Part shown: positions 1 to 11,159 of the stretch, piece by piece
How the letters are laid out: the number at the start of each line of letters is the position of its first letter
How positions within the stretch are numbered: position 1 is the first letter of the stretch
Notes under the pieces: generated by a model
Database searches by the model: none
Told to the model about the DNA's origin: nothing
The model's input: only the letters and a program-made list of their open reading frames with translations
Program-made: the position numbers and the translations under genes
Assembly: GCF_052857255.1 (NCBI RefSeq)
Contig: NC_135500.1
Location: forward strand, 106,091,048-106,155,047
Source of the DNA: Amblyomma americanum
Lineage: Eukaryota > Arthropoda > Arachnida > Ixodida > Ixodidae
Direction of reading: 5' to 3'
Length of the DNA stretch: 64,000 bases

Positions 1-2273
1 ATGAAATTGGTTACAGAAAGACTGTAGATTTTACTCAACCACTTCAATAGGCACTGCTGCATATTCTCGTTTTTATTTTGCTAATTGATCTTAATTAATT
101 AAGTCATAGTCGTTAGGAGACTTTTCTTGTTTATTAATTTCAGATTATCCGACTTACATCACGCACGCGAAGTACTTTCAGGACTAAAACCAAAAGGGGA
201 ATGCTAGTATCGCCTCCATTCTGTTGCTTCATCACCTGACAGTCTGCGGTCATGAGTAATTCGTACAGATTATGCATGAAAGCAAGCCTGTGCCAGAGAT
301 CTCATATGTAGGGTTATTTTTATTTGTTTCAATACACACCCACACGTAAAAAAAATGTTCTGCCAGTCAGCACAACACGTTGCCAATGTGATTGTTCGGA
401 TCAGCCCTGAAGTTTCGTGTACACTAACACGGATCGGTGTATAATAACGATTTAAATCTCATGCGGCAACCCTGCTTGGGAAGTACATTGTTAGAAAACC
501 ATTCCATATAATTCATGCTCTGTGGCTCATCGAAAAATTCATGTCCGAAATTGGTCGTGCGGACTAGTGAACGAGAGAGGAAACTGGCAGAGGAAAGGCA
601 GGGAGGTTAACCTGAAAAGATTTGCCGTTGGCTACCCTGCACCGGGGGAGAGGGATGAGGGGGCGTACAAGGACAAGATGAAGTAGAGCAATGCGGTCGG
701 TTGCGAGCACGACAGGTTATGACAAAAGCCCAGAAAGTCACAGGCTGCTGCAGCTATATCCTGCACACCTTGAGGTCTGCCGAACGCTTCAACCTGGTAG
801 AACACATCGACCGGCCTCCATGACTAACACAGGGCAGTCACGCAGCGCAGACGTTCTACTGTGAAGAAAAGCTGCTTGTCGTTGCGGTTGATGTTGTGGA
901 TGACAACGTAAGACATCCCGACTTCTACTCAGACCTATGAGACTGGAGAAGGCATTGCGTCAGCTAGGAGAGAGCTTCAAGGACTGGATTGAAGATATCC
1001 AGCACCTGCTGCGCATTCTGTGCAGCTGGCGTGTGCAAGCTGGTAACCAGCACAAGCATAGTGTTAAAGAATGTCTTCAGCATTGCAATTAATTGCTCAT
1101 CTTCGACTGGGACCAGGTGGCTGATCTACTGCCTGACCAGGAGTAGGCTCAGCACACCAGGTGCGCTGTAACTGTTTACTAGTCACCGCGCACTCGTGAA
1201 GCGCTGCTAATTTAGCTGACCGGAAGCACTCAGAGGGATCCGGGTAACAGCTGTTAGACAAGCTGCCCTCCAAACCAAACAGGATTATTGAAGCTCAAGC
1301 TCAAATGTACCACATGTGGATGTTGTCTCCCATGTGGACTCCTGTTCGGCTTTCATTAGCAGCGCCCTTAGTTGGCTTGGACGCCTTCTCACATAATTGT
1401 GCGTCTATATAAAGTTGACATTCGCGACATAGCTCAGTATTTCTGTCTTTTAGATAATCCGTCTTGCTTGCACGAACACGTCGAAAGCGTTTGAAAGCGC
1501 CGAATGAAAGGAAAATAGATGAAGAAGCCAATTTGCAATTGGGAATCTGATGAGCGACCAGTTTTAACACTCCACATGAAAGGCTTAGACGATGGCAGAA
1601 TTCTCTAAAAGCCCCAGAAAATGAAACTGCACTTTCCGCCCGTGCGATGGTACGAGTCCTGCTCGGGGCTGGTTTTTTTTTTTTCTGCCGGCTACACTGT
1701 AAAGAAAAAAAAGCTCACTCAGACTGTGAGTTTCAATGGCTGCCATCTCTCCTCAGATTGCGTTCCATAAAACGTTTACTCCAGTGGTATAAAAGAAAAA
1801 GGAAAAAAAATACTCCATTTGGCTCGAATGATGGAGATTGCATTCCATGCAACATTTACTCCAGTGGTATGGAAGAAAAGGGAAAAAAAGATACTCCATT
1901 TGGCTCGAATGATGGAGCCCAAAAGAAGACTTTCCTCCTTGCGTTAATGGTTTTGAAGAATCAACAGGAACAAAATTGTGCTGATTCTACAGAGTTCAAC
2001 CAAGTTCAAGCAGTTTCGCTTACAGTGAATAGTTATTTAAAACGAATGATCTCAAATGAGTACATGGCTCCATCAGTGCTTGCTAAGCTTTTATTCTCTC
2101 CCTCTTTCTTTTCATCCCTCCTTCTGTCTACGCCATTTGCGCACGGCTAGAAATCCGGCCCTTCACTGGATTAGCATTTCTATCTTTCTTTTACTTCCCT
2201 CCTCTAAGCGGTGGCATGGCTTCCTCCTGTACAACGACAAAAGGGATTGAAGAATATCGACGTATTCTCTTAC
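1..2273. other. Intron or flank left of exon 16; mostly unassigned
   Basis: No further MAM exon was recognised. A plus-strand stretch near 925-1140 reads, with stops, like the helical part of a retroelement Gag (LGESFKDWIEDIQHLL); this is a weak match. Short tandem repeats occur near 1757-1918. The rest shows nothing I can name. Confidence 0.4.
1757..1918. repeat. Two-copy 81-bp tandem repeat
   Basis: Two adjacent imperfect units share the segments TTTACTCCAGTGGTAT and TACTCCATTTGGCTCGAATG, the latter starting at 1811 and 1892, so the period is 81 bp. An A-rich run lies inside each unit. The reading frame across it is incidental. Confidence 0.7.
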
Positions 2274-2396
2274 CTGAATTGACAGGTCCAGAGCGAACAT
2301 GTTGATCCGGCTCGTGAGATGAATATGGCCTCGTTTTTCGGTCCCACCCATTGGCGTTCACCCAGCCGCACTGGTCGAACTCAAAGTCGCAGTAAC
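2274..2396 (-). CDS. Exon 16: MAM domain 5, N-terminal part (gene continues off window)
   Basis: The exon encodes YCDFEFDQCGWVNANGW, a clear MAM opening with both cysteines and Trp. The acceptor is TCAATGCCCAG and the donor GTAAGAG; both sides are phase 1 (123 nt). Central and C-terminal exons of this domain were not recognised in the remaining 2.27 kb and are expected beyond the left edge. Confidence 0.85.
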
Positions 2397-2753
2397 CTGG
2401 GCATTGACGGACGAATTACACTTAATGAATAAATTAATTGGAATGTTTTCTTGCATGACATGCTCTCTTTTCAGCCTAATGTTCGGCCTTTACAGCGGTT
2501 ATCCTTTCTAATCTGAACAACAGTTTTTTTTTTCTGCGATACCTTATCTTCAGGAACCATTTTTATTTACACGTAGCATACTATTGCTAACGTCAGCATG
2601 TCCTCCAGGCTGGAAGCATTACTGAGTGCTGACAGATGGCTGTAACCACATATTGCTGGCTAAAGCAACGGGTGCACAATGAGGCTGCTCGACGAGAAAC
2701 TTGATGAAAAACTTGTGCCTCCGTGCGCTTATACCAGAATACAGCCCTTTAGG

Positions 2754-2882
2754 AATTTAGTAGAAAGATGACTGACGCCATCCAGGTTAATTCTTGAAGA
2801 ACACGACGTTTCGGTACCGGCTCGGTCCCTTCTTCACGGTGTGACTACGGGGGAGGCGCAGCTTGGCTTTTTAAGCCCTCGA
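2754..2882. repeat. Left inverted terminal repeat of the Penelope-like element
   Basis: It reads TAGAAAGATGACTGACGCCA through GACGTTTCGG to GCTTGGCTTTTTAAGCCCTC and is nearly the reverse complement of 4080-4207, with only a few mismatches. Confidence 0.85.
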
Positions 2883-2898
2883 GCAACGGCCCCTAGCT

Positions 2899-3420
2899 GT
2901 GGCCGTTGCTCACCACTCACTCCAAAACGACCAAACCCTGCACGAGAGAACGCCACTCAGTGTCGAAGAGGTATGCCGCCTTCTTGATTTCTGCCTTCGC
3001 AGTACTTATTTCACCGATAAAGGAGAATTTTTCAAGCAAACAACCGGAACTGCAATGGGGGCGTCGATATCGGTCACAATGGTTAATTTAAACATGGAAG
3101 ACGTCGAAAGCCAGGCGCTTGCCACCTTCAATCCCAAGCCAATGTTGTTCCTTCGATATGTAGACGACTGCTTTTGTGTGGGGAAAACGTCAGAAGTAGA
3201 AAACCTCCTAATCCATCTAAATTCAACTGAACCGGCCATACAATTTACAGCTGAACGTGAGCAGCAGGGCAGTCTGCCTTTTCTCGACGTTCTAGTCACA
3301 AGGCACGACAAAGGCTTGCGGTTCTCGGTATACAGAAAACCAACCCACACGGGCGGTACCTCCATTTCAACTCGAATCATCCCACTCCCCATAAGGCATC
3401 TGTCATTACATCTTTATTGA
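2899..3420 (+). pseudogene. Penelope-like reverse transcriptase fragment
   Basis: The 173-codon frame contains [11 protein letters not shown] (an RT palm segment), the catalytic RYVDDCF motif at about residues 90-96, and [11 protein letters not shown] followed by YRKPTHTGG, hallmark Penelope RT segments. The fingers and first palm motifs are missing. The frame is lost shortly after the YRKPTHT motif. No function is expected. Confidence 0.85.
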
Positions 3421-4061
3421 AGAGAGCCGATACCATATGTTCTCCACATGAAGAAAAAAGAACCGAGAACAACCGAGTAGTCTCCGATCTGCAAAAAAAT
3501 GGGTACCCCAGTTCATTCATCCGACGCGTCAGCCAAAAGCAAAAAAGAAAAAACAAAAACAGCTCTATTCCTTCTGCAAGCACACGCCAGAACCGGAAAC
3601 GTGTTTGCATACCATACGTGAAAGGCGTGAGCGAGAAACTGGCTCGAATTATCGGTAAAGAAGGGGTGCTAACAACGCACAAACCGGCTACCACCATCGG
3701 ACGCTTGCTCCCCCGCCTGAAAGACCGTCACCCAAAAGAAAAAGCCCAAGGAGTTAAATACAAGATTCCCTGCTAAGTCTGCCCGGCCTCGTACGTGGGG
3801 AAAACGAAGAACGTCGCCGAAATAATGAGGCACCACAAAGAGGACGTCCGACAAATGAACCGTCAGCGCAGCGCGGTGGCCGAACACTGCGAGGAATGTG
3901 ACCACCGAATTGACTTTGACGCCACTATTCTACTGGAGACCGAAGCTAACCAGCGCAGGAGGCTTCTTCTGGTGTCGTGGCACATACAACAGACACGAAG
4001 GAATGTTAATCGCTCCCTGGGGACACTTCCTTCGTCTTACATCCATGGTTTACGCCATTGA
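3417..4061 (+). pseudogene. Penelope-like linker and GIY-YIG endonuclease remnant
   Basis: The first part (to 3776) ends VKYKIPC just before a TAA; the same frame resumes with [16 protein letters not shown] and [15 protein letters not shown], then SWHIQQT. This is the order seen in Penelope endonucleases: a Cys-containing YKIPC block, Y-x-G-x-T, an H-x-x-D segment, and a C-terminal W-H block. The stop between the two halves makes it non-functional as it stands. Confidence 0.75.
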
Positions 4062-4079
4062 CCCGGAGGTATTCAACAC

Positions 4080-4207
4080 GAGGGCTTAAAAAGCCAAGCT
4101 GCGCCTCGCCCGTAGTCACACCGTGAAGAAGGGACCGAGCCGGTCCCGAAACGTCATGTTTTTCAAAAATTAACCTGGTTGGCGTCAGTCATCTTTCTAA
4201 TAAATTA
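4080..4207. repeat. Right inverted terminal repeat of the Penelope-like element
   Basis: Reverse complement of 2754-2882. It contains GTGAAGA, a GGGACC/GGTCCC hairpin and GAAACGTC in that order, which resembles a hammerhead ribozyme core. Confidence 0.85.
4106..4160 (+). ncRNA. Hammerhead-like core in the Penelope terminal repeat
   Basis: The order GTGAAGA - stem GGGACC/GGTCCC - GAAAC resembles the hammerhead CUGANGA - stem II - GAAA core, with the first core base changed from C to G. Hammerhead ribozymes are documented in Penelope-like elements. Stems I and III are not convincingly closed here, so this is probably an inactive relic or only a resemblance. Confidence 0.35.
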
Positions 4208-4659
4208 ATTTTCCCAACCAGAAAGACTTCTGTCAAATGTTTTCTTTTGAGTCCTTTAGGAAACATCAACCTCGTAGCACCGACTTGATGTAGGCGACCA
4301 GTGTTATTCACGATGCTGTTTGGCCTTTTCTCCAATTAAATCAAATGACCTTGATTAATTTCTACAAAAACTGCACTCTGACAAGATTCTACTTCTAAAA
4401 TATGCCATCGTGCCAACGGTATGCCTTCTCTTCGGACCAGTCCTTTTTAAAGACTCCGTATGCCTAGGAAAACTGAACTGTGCAAAAACTGGACGCCGGC
4501 CGACGGTCAGAAGGTGAGCATAGGCTGAAACAATGGGGCACAGGCACACGCGAGCGGAAAGAAGAAAAGCCTAGGCTTTGTTTGGACTAAATGCACCGTA
4601 ACATAAATTTCGTTGAAACGTAAGAGGCCCGTGTAACAGTGTGATGTAAGTGGTAGTTA

Positions 4660-4775
4660 AAAAAAAAAACCCAGGTTGTCGAAGTTTCCAGAGCCCTCTA
4701 CGCTGTCCCTCAAAGCCTGAGTCACTTTGGGACGTTAAACCGCATAAAAACAAACCAAACGTAGGCAAAATGATG
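4660..4775 (+). mobile_element. Truncated SINE fragment (body and tail)
   Basis: The stretch from GGTTGTCGAAGTTTCCAGAG to CACTTTGGGACGTTAAACC and an A-rich end matches, in the opposite orientation, the SINE bodies at 20346 and 34315. The tRNA-like head is missing. Confidence 0.7.
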
Positions 4776-5347
4776 GGACGTCATGACATGTTCTGCGAGA
4801 GGTCATTGATAACCAGCCGGCTATTTTCTTCCCTTCTCCTTTTTGATCTTGTCCCGCCAATCGGTACGTTAATATCTACTTTTAAAATTTATAAATTAGT
4901 GCATTATTCCTTTTAGTGGTACCGCTCAAATTTGCCTTCATATAGCGGCCGAATATAACTGTGTTGACATCATTTCTAAGACGGCAATTCGCCGCCCACC
5001 TCAAGGTACGATGTGACCAGCCTCATTTCCGCAGAAGGCAATTCGTAAACAGGCATCATGACTATGAAATGCGCATGCGCTGAAGGGATAACGACAATGA
5101 AGGTGACAAAATGAGAGGACATCTTTCATCTCCTGTCACGTCGCCGAGTTAGGGCATGCATATTTCACTGTCATGAACCAACAAGCCCGCCAGAAAGTGT
5201 TACAGCAGGTTCTGTCATTAAATTAAACGTTTTCGCACTATCACCACCTTCATTTCCTTAGCATATCTTTTCCATAATTCCCTAACTACGTCGTAAACAT
5301 TACAAGCAATCGAAACTGAAGAAGCAAAACAATCCACCGAGGCTCAC

Positions 5348-5456
5348 CTTTCGCGTCCGTCAGCACATCACATGCACCGGGTGTGAAATCTATTGGTCCC
5401 AAAGCCATTACGGCAGCAGCTTGCCGGTTATCTGTGCTCTTCAACTGAAATTCAAT
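5348..5456 (-). CDS. Exon 15: MAM domain 4, C-terminal part
   Basis: The exon encodes IEFQLKS and then PIDFTPGACDV with the fourth cysteine; the usual AIDDI is degenerate here (ALGPID). The acceptor is TTATTCGCAG and the donor GTGAGCC; phase 0 in and phase 1 out (109 nt). It closes a 528-nt module. Confidence 0.82.
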
Positions 5457-5571
5457 CTGCGAATAAAAGTGCATGTAAGTATTACCTCACGTCTGATATA
5501 AAATTATTATTCCTTCGGTAGCGGGGAGCGAACTCAACTGCACACGTTGCATCCTGAACTACCATGTTTAT

Positions 5572-5819
5572 ATAACCGCTGCGGTGGCTTACAGCATCCG
5601 CTTCGTACTCGGAAGGTGCGGGGTTCCACGCCCAGTGCCTCTGGGTACCCAACAGTTCCGATCAGGTAGAAGCTTTACCCTGGCACAGTTCTCGACTTGT
5701 CTTCGGTGAATGGCTTGAAAAATGGGTGCTTAACCATACCTTGTGTAGATGAAATATGTCTTCCATCGTTCCGCTTGGTGCGGGATCGGCCTTTGAGCCA
5801 ATAAAATCCACCACGAATG

Positions 5820-5861
<42 letters not shown>
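5572..5861 (+). mobile_element. Second-type tRNA-derived SINE with (ATC)n tail
   Basis: The head CTGCGGTGGCTTACAGCATC and GGTGCGGGGTTCCACGCCC resemble pol III A and B boxes. A roughly 200-bp body follows and the element ends in (ATC)n. The sequence differs from the SINE family at 17.4, 18.7 and 20.3 kb. It lies in the intron between exons 14 and 15. Confidence 0.6.
5819..5861 (+). repeat. (ATC)n microsatellite
   Basis: About 14 trinucleotide units form the apparent tail of the SINE above. Confidence 0.95.
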
Positions 5862-7157
5862 CGTTTGCACTACAGAATAATTCAGGAAATTACTCTTTAA
5901 CTACGGGGCCCTATGAAACGCCAGTGGTAGCGCGTTAATTAGGCGGAAATTCGTATTTGACACGCCGATTAAAGAATACATGTTTAGAACTGCATTGTGC
6001 AAGCGGTCACCCTCAAAACTACGTCGCACAACGGCTTTTGTCCTATGTGTACAAATGTTCTCAAACTGAAACTTACCAAATGTCGTGAATGGGAAAATAT
6101 TTCCCACGAGAAACGTATATTAAAAACGCTGAGAACGTGAAAGCCGATTAATAAGGTTTTGAAATGAAATCGGCATCATTCTTGTTCCATTTTGAAATGC
6201 TCAAAGTCGGCTAGACAAGAGTGGATTTTAAAAGTAGTAGCGAGGGCGGTGCAGAATGAGCAAGTCAGCGAATAGACTGCGCGATTTCAACCTTAGCTTC
6301 GTTTACTTAATGTGCATGCACTAAAGTATAGACTCCAGTTAAGAACCAAATATGTGCTCATTTTTTTTCTCACTTTCCTCAAGCGGAGCACTGGTGCTGC
6401 AGATGTGACGCATGATCTCGGCTAAAAACATGCCGTGGTGTTTTTTGTAACATGCCTCGAACGAAAGCCTATATTTTGTGGCTGGATTGCTTTCTTCCTG
6501 AATCGCTTCATGACGCTCTCCGTCATTTACGTGCCGCCATACCTAAAGCCGTCTTGACTGTGGCCTCTTCACAAAGGCAATGTCTTGCAAACAAATGATA
6601 AACACCTTTGGCCGGCGCCAATTCGGCGCCCCAGCCTTCAGTGGAAGCGAATGGTAGGTACTTCTCTAAAGATTTATTTACTTCTTTGCTTATTTAATCA
6701 ACATTACCTTAACGCAATCTCATGCGTAAATTTCATGAAAGGGGAGCATGCATGAAGAAACTGTAATTAAGAAAAATGCGTACACCATCTAACACGCTAC
6801 TTAGAGCATGGCTCATTGAATGTAATACTATGAAGTGCAGGAAAGGAGACATAAGACGAATTACGTATGAGAGCAAATCAATAACAATTGTAGGCCTCAT
6901 AAAACATAAGAATTCATTCGGCAAAGTGATTATACACTTAACGGTAAAACAAGAAGCAAACAATTAGTCGCATATCATAAAACTTCATTTGTCTTCGCTA
7001 GCTCCAGTATTCATAACCTACACTGCGATGTGCGCTACTATGCATATTCGTGAGCACTGCTCTAGCGCAAAAGGCGGAAATAAACTTTATCGGGAGGGTA
7101 TAATGCTAAAGGCACCTAATTAAAGATTATTGAGCATAAAAATGTAATCTGGCGTAC

Positions 7158-7438
7158 CTTATTCTCTACATCGTAGAGGTACACGGTCCGGCGTACATTG
7201 TACCATCTGTCGGTCGTTGTGCGGCCCTCGCGTTGCAACAGCTGCAGCGAACGCCAGTGTTTGAACGGCCCACTGTCCGCTGCTTTAACTTTCACCACCA
7301 GCTGCACTCCTTTGCCGCCGAACATGTGGTACCAGAAGGAAAAGCAAGCGGGTTCCTGCCGGCGCACCGTGTGCGAAGATAACTGCAGAACGCCACCGTT
7401 GTTTGCAATGGTAGAACCATTGGCGTGGATCACGCCGC
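7158..7438 (-). CDS. Exon 14: MAM domain 4, central part (unsplit)
   Basis: This 281-nt exon encodes a GGV start, an NGS sequon, PACFSFWYHMFGGKG with the third cysteine, and DRWYNVRRTVYL. The acceptor is TTCTTGTGCAG and the donor AAG|GTACGCC; phase 1 in and phase 0 out. The WYH(M/Q)FG motif is shared with exon 3, so domains 1 and 4 are closer to each other than to domains 2 and 3 in both sequence and intron layout. Confidence 0.88.
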
Positions 7439-10400
7439 CTGCACAAGAACAGGGTGGTAGGTTGGTGACGAAAACATGCCCCATAGTTACGTTTTCAAGC
7501 GCAAGCACGAGTAAAATGAAATAGCAGCACTGTATCGCAGTTGAGTCTCCTCTTTTTCCTTTGCATATGTTGTACTGTTGGTACTAGGATCCGACACAGC
7601 GTGCCATAGATTTTGTCCTTGCACTGCTCATTAAACTGTTCGATCGTATACTTCTGGTAAGTTCGGTGTTTCTTCTTGAAGAAGGCTGGAGTTTTATTCG
7701 CAGAACTCCCTCCCTCTCGCGGAGGAGGTCGAATATAGGTGCTAACTCCAACGTTCCATCTACGTACACCTTCGCATATTTAGTTCTTCCAGGGTTAAAG
7801 CTGCAAGTATTTTGAACCTCTTTTTGAGCAGAAAAATGCACTTTTTTATGCTTCTCAGCGTACCGGCTGCATGGAAACTTAGACAAATTTATATACGTCC
7901 CCATTGTTACTTTTGCTAATCGGCTCAAATCCCAACCAAAGTAGCATGTAGTCTTGTTGCCCAAATATGCAGGCTGTTTTTCACCCTCGCAGCTCTCAAA
8001 TTACCATACATTGTGAATTTCATCGCTTCTATACCACAGCGTATTTCGGCGCCATAATGCACGTCTGTTCTCTCCCCCTGTTTTGGAAGCAACCGCCGCT
8101 TATAGCCATTGCCTCGCTCATTAAAATATTTGCAGGGCATCAATTACTGCTTATATCAACGCAGAGGAAATGCTCGCTCAAAAACTCAGGCCACCTGTAT
8201 GTGCCAGCTGAAAAACACCTGCCGCGAATAAATGCATAATGCTTGCTGATGCGACCTAGGGGCCTCTGGAAGGCATGTGATGTATTCGACTGAGAGGAAA
8301 AATGAGCATAGTTCTAGCGTTATACACCAATCCGCGGAAAAAACCACCGCCTTCCTTCCGTATCATAACTTTTTTATTTTTGAAGCTTACTTGAAACTGT
8401 AAAGAGATAGCATTAAAGTGAGACAACAAGAAAGCAGAGACGCTGGGAAAATTTGAATCTGCATGGTTTGCACGGCTTCATAGCATGAAGGATGAAAAAG
8501 TAAAGTGAGAAAGGACATATTGTTCAAAGACGCGCTCACGATTTTGCAGCTTAAAACTAAGGGATTCTGATTCTGATAGGCCGATCATCTCTAGAAACAG
8601 CGCGCGTGCCTTTGCATCATTTTGTGTTGGTGGGTAGGCAGAGCAGCATGGATATGCTATCTCAAACAGTGGCTGGTTCAGGCCCACCAGTCCTGGCATT
8701 CCTTTAGAACGCGACCAACTTTGTGAGCTACACCATGCGCAGCTGAAAAACTTGTGGTCTCTGGCCTTCTTGCCGCTTCACGCGTAGCAAGGAGGACTGC
8801 TAGGCTCTCTGTTACAGAAAGAAAAAGCTTTTGGGAAAGTCATTGCATTTCAAGCCAGATTGCAATTTGCTTTGTTTCGCAAGATCAGAAAGGTACTCGA
8901 AGATTGAACATTACAAGCAAGCTAAGTGGGTGCCCATTTAAACGGATGTCATCCACACCAAGAACGAGAACCATTGCGATTAATTAGACTCAGGGCGTTC
9001 GCAGTGGAGTGCAAGCACACGGACAACGATCAATGAGTGGGATCCTAGAGCAACTTTACTGATGTGGCTCTGACCGATGAAGCGCTAATAGACTAGCAGT
9101 CACTAGAAAGTAACAGAGTGGTCACCGTCGCACCGGCATTCCTAGCTCCGCAGCAACCGAAGCAGAAGCTGTCGTTTTCCACCGTCACAAATAAAAAATC
9201 ACCACGTATTGCAGGAACTGCCAGGGTGCCCTTTGTAAGTGTATTACCTGTTTGTTCCTGACACACCTGTATAGAAACCTGAAGGCCTAGATCTCGAGCA
9301 CCTCTAAATGCGCGTCTTTCTTGAAGGCGCCCGAGTCATGCGATTAGCGGAGGGACCGAAGAGGCACGTGCCTTCATTCACGACATCTCTTCGAAAAACC
9401 CGTTTCTATTGCCAGAAAATCACATTTATCCCGCCTCTTAACTCGACCCTTCTGCAGCTATCAGCCACCTCGAACCCACATATATCTAACTAGCACGAAG
9501 TAATCTTCATCCTTGTATCCTCTAAACTACCCTGCTAAAAACTGCCTAAGGAACCGCCCTCGTCAGCAAAATACAGTATGTATATACTGAATTGTCCTCC
9601 CTATTCGCTAACGAATCATTGCTTTACTTTCTCAAAGCCTCTTCCCAAAATACAGCCTTTTTCTAGGACCGCCGGAGCTGCTCTATGTATTGCATTTCGC
9701 ATTGTAGGCGCTCTTCGTCATTAAAGTGGGCTATGATATGGGCAGCGACCATAGCGCCCCATCGTAGCCACTACCTGCTTCTTAACATAGCAGCCTCACC
9801 ACCGGTGTTTTAATGCTTGTTTTCTTGAAATCTTCCTCTTTTTCCGTTACTTTTGTCTTCTTACAGACCTATCTCCCTGGAAAGCGATTTCACCACTCCG
9901 CTAAAGTGTTCTATGGAGATACTGGCTTGCATATTTCCAATTTAGCTGGACTCCTCCTTACAGAACTCGCAAAACTAGAAAGAGACCTTGTCTTGGCGTG
10001 CACAGGAATAAGTATAGAGCTCGCTATACCACCAATATTCAGCTAGTAATATTATTTCTTACTACTTCTCCAAGATTCCGTCAGTTTGTTCTTAATACCA
10101 TTTCCTTGGTAAATCATCTTTGTACCACCGGAAGCTTCAAGGAACTGAATCGTTAGAAATAATTTCCTACTGGGTGCTCTTTACTGGTAACGAAAGCAAC
10201 TTTTACGGCATTCCACTGAATAATGCTCAGAACGCCATGCACTACCTTGTTGGCAAGCAATCTCAACAATATTTTTCTTTTTTTTCAAGAGTGAAATTTT
10301 ATCAAAGAAATTACACCAGCAAATGAGCCCACAATCGACTTTTCACGTGCATTTCAGTGTCGGAGACTGCTGGGTTGGGTAACATATGCAATCTTAATTC

Positions 10401-11021
10401 ATCTTTCAAGAACTGTGCTGTTTGCTTTGTAGTTCTTGTCGAATGAGACATACATTTATGTGTCCAGTGAATATAAAGAGACAACCAAAGACCATTTAAT
10501 TGCCTACGGCCACCAAATTTTGTAACCAAGTGGCTTCACTCATCAAGCTCATAGCCGCTGTAGACCGCACTTCTTTTTCTTTTCTGCTTTTTACGGGTAT
10601 GTTGTATAAAGAGAGCTTTAAATCAGGGCACCAGCCAAAGGTTTCACTCCAAAATGGACTGGAAGAGCATTTTGCTTTGGACTGCCCTTAGTGATACATT
10701 CAACGAATGGATTAATCTTATTGGCATCCCCTTTAGATCGGGGCGTTGGCTCGCGCCGCATGGTCTTGTAAACTTAAGCGACAGTCATAATTACTTCCCA
10801 CATTTTGAACTTTAATTGCAATCATAATTCTTTTTCATTGTAAGATGCTTTGTTTCTACGTCATAAGCTATGTTGTTTCAATTTCTGAGTTGTTTCGTAG
10901 AATTCTTACATTCTGTTTTGACACCCCCAGTGTTTTCAGGCTTGTGTCCGCTGCTGATGTGTTAGTTTTGATTTTGCTTAAAACTGCATTTTCAATGGTG
11001 AAGAATTCTGAAGTTTCAAAC
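7439..11021. other. Intron between exons 13 and 14
   Basis: No repeat or coding feature was recognised in this 3.6-kb stretch. Short open frames show no domain, codon pattern or splice context. Confidence 0.6.
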
Positions 11022-11159
11022 CTTGAGCAACGTCTGGGGGCAGCACAGGTCCCAGAGTTGAGCCCGCAGGGGGCCCCAGGGTCCATCTTCCGGACAGGCC
11101 ACCCTCGGAGGTCCAGTGGCAGAGATCTCCTTCGTCGAATTTACAACTCAGCAGGTAAT
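11022..11159 (-). CDS. Exon 13: MAM domain 4, N-terminal part
   Basis: The exon encodes LLSCKFDEGDLCHWTSE and GRWTLGP, with the two opening cysteines and Trp. The acceptor is CCATTTCAG; the donor AAG|GTTTGA is weaker than the others. Both sides are phase 1 (138 nt), which the next exon requires. Confidence 0.83.

Larger units (their letters stand above)
2754..4207 (+). mobile_element. Penelope-like element, decayed, with inverted terminal repeats
   Basis: The interior encodes the second half of a Penelope-type reverse transcriptase ([11 protein letters not shown], then [10 protein letters not shown] and VYRKPTHT) and a GIY-YIG-like endonuclease region. It is flanked by an inverted repeat of about 125 bp per arm: 2754-2882 and 4080-4207. 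The N-terminal half of the RT is absent. The frame shifts near 3380-3420, and a TAA interrupts the reading frame at about 3774, so the copy is dead. Penelope-like elements are known to carry terminal repeats in direct or inverted orientation. It lies in the intron between exons 15 and 16, antisense to the gene. Confidence 0.85.
2397..5347. other. Intron between exons 15 and 16
   Basis: It holds the Penelope-like element and a SINE fragment; the remainder shows nothing recognised. Confidence 0.7.
5457..7157. other. Intron between exons 14 and 15
   Basis: It holds the (ATC)n-tailed SINE; the sequence from about 5870 to 7150 is AT-rich with nothing recognised. Confidence 0.7.

Noticed and set aside
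1301..1570. Candidate central exon of MAM domain 5
   Set aside because: It contains no MAM core pattern (no C-L-x-F strand or W-x-x-V) and no suitable phase-1 acceptor.
7584..7964. 126-codon minus-strand frame between exons 13 and 14
   Set aside because: No MAM or other motif; exons 13 and 14 join in phase without it.
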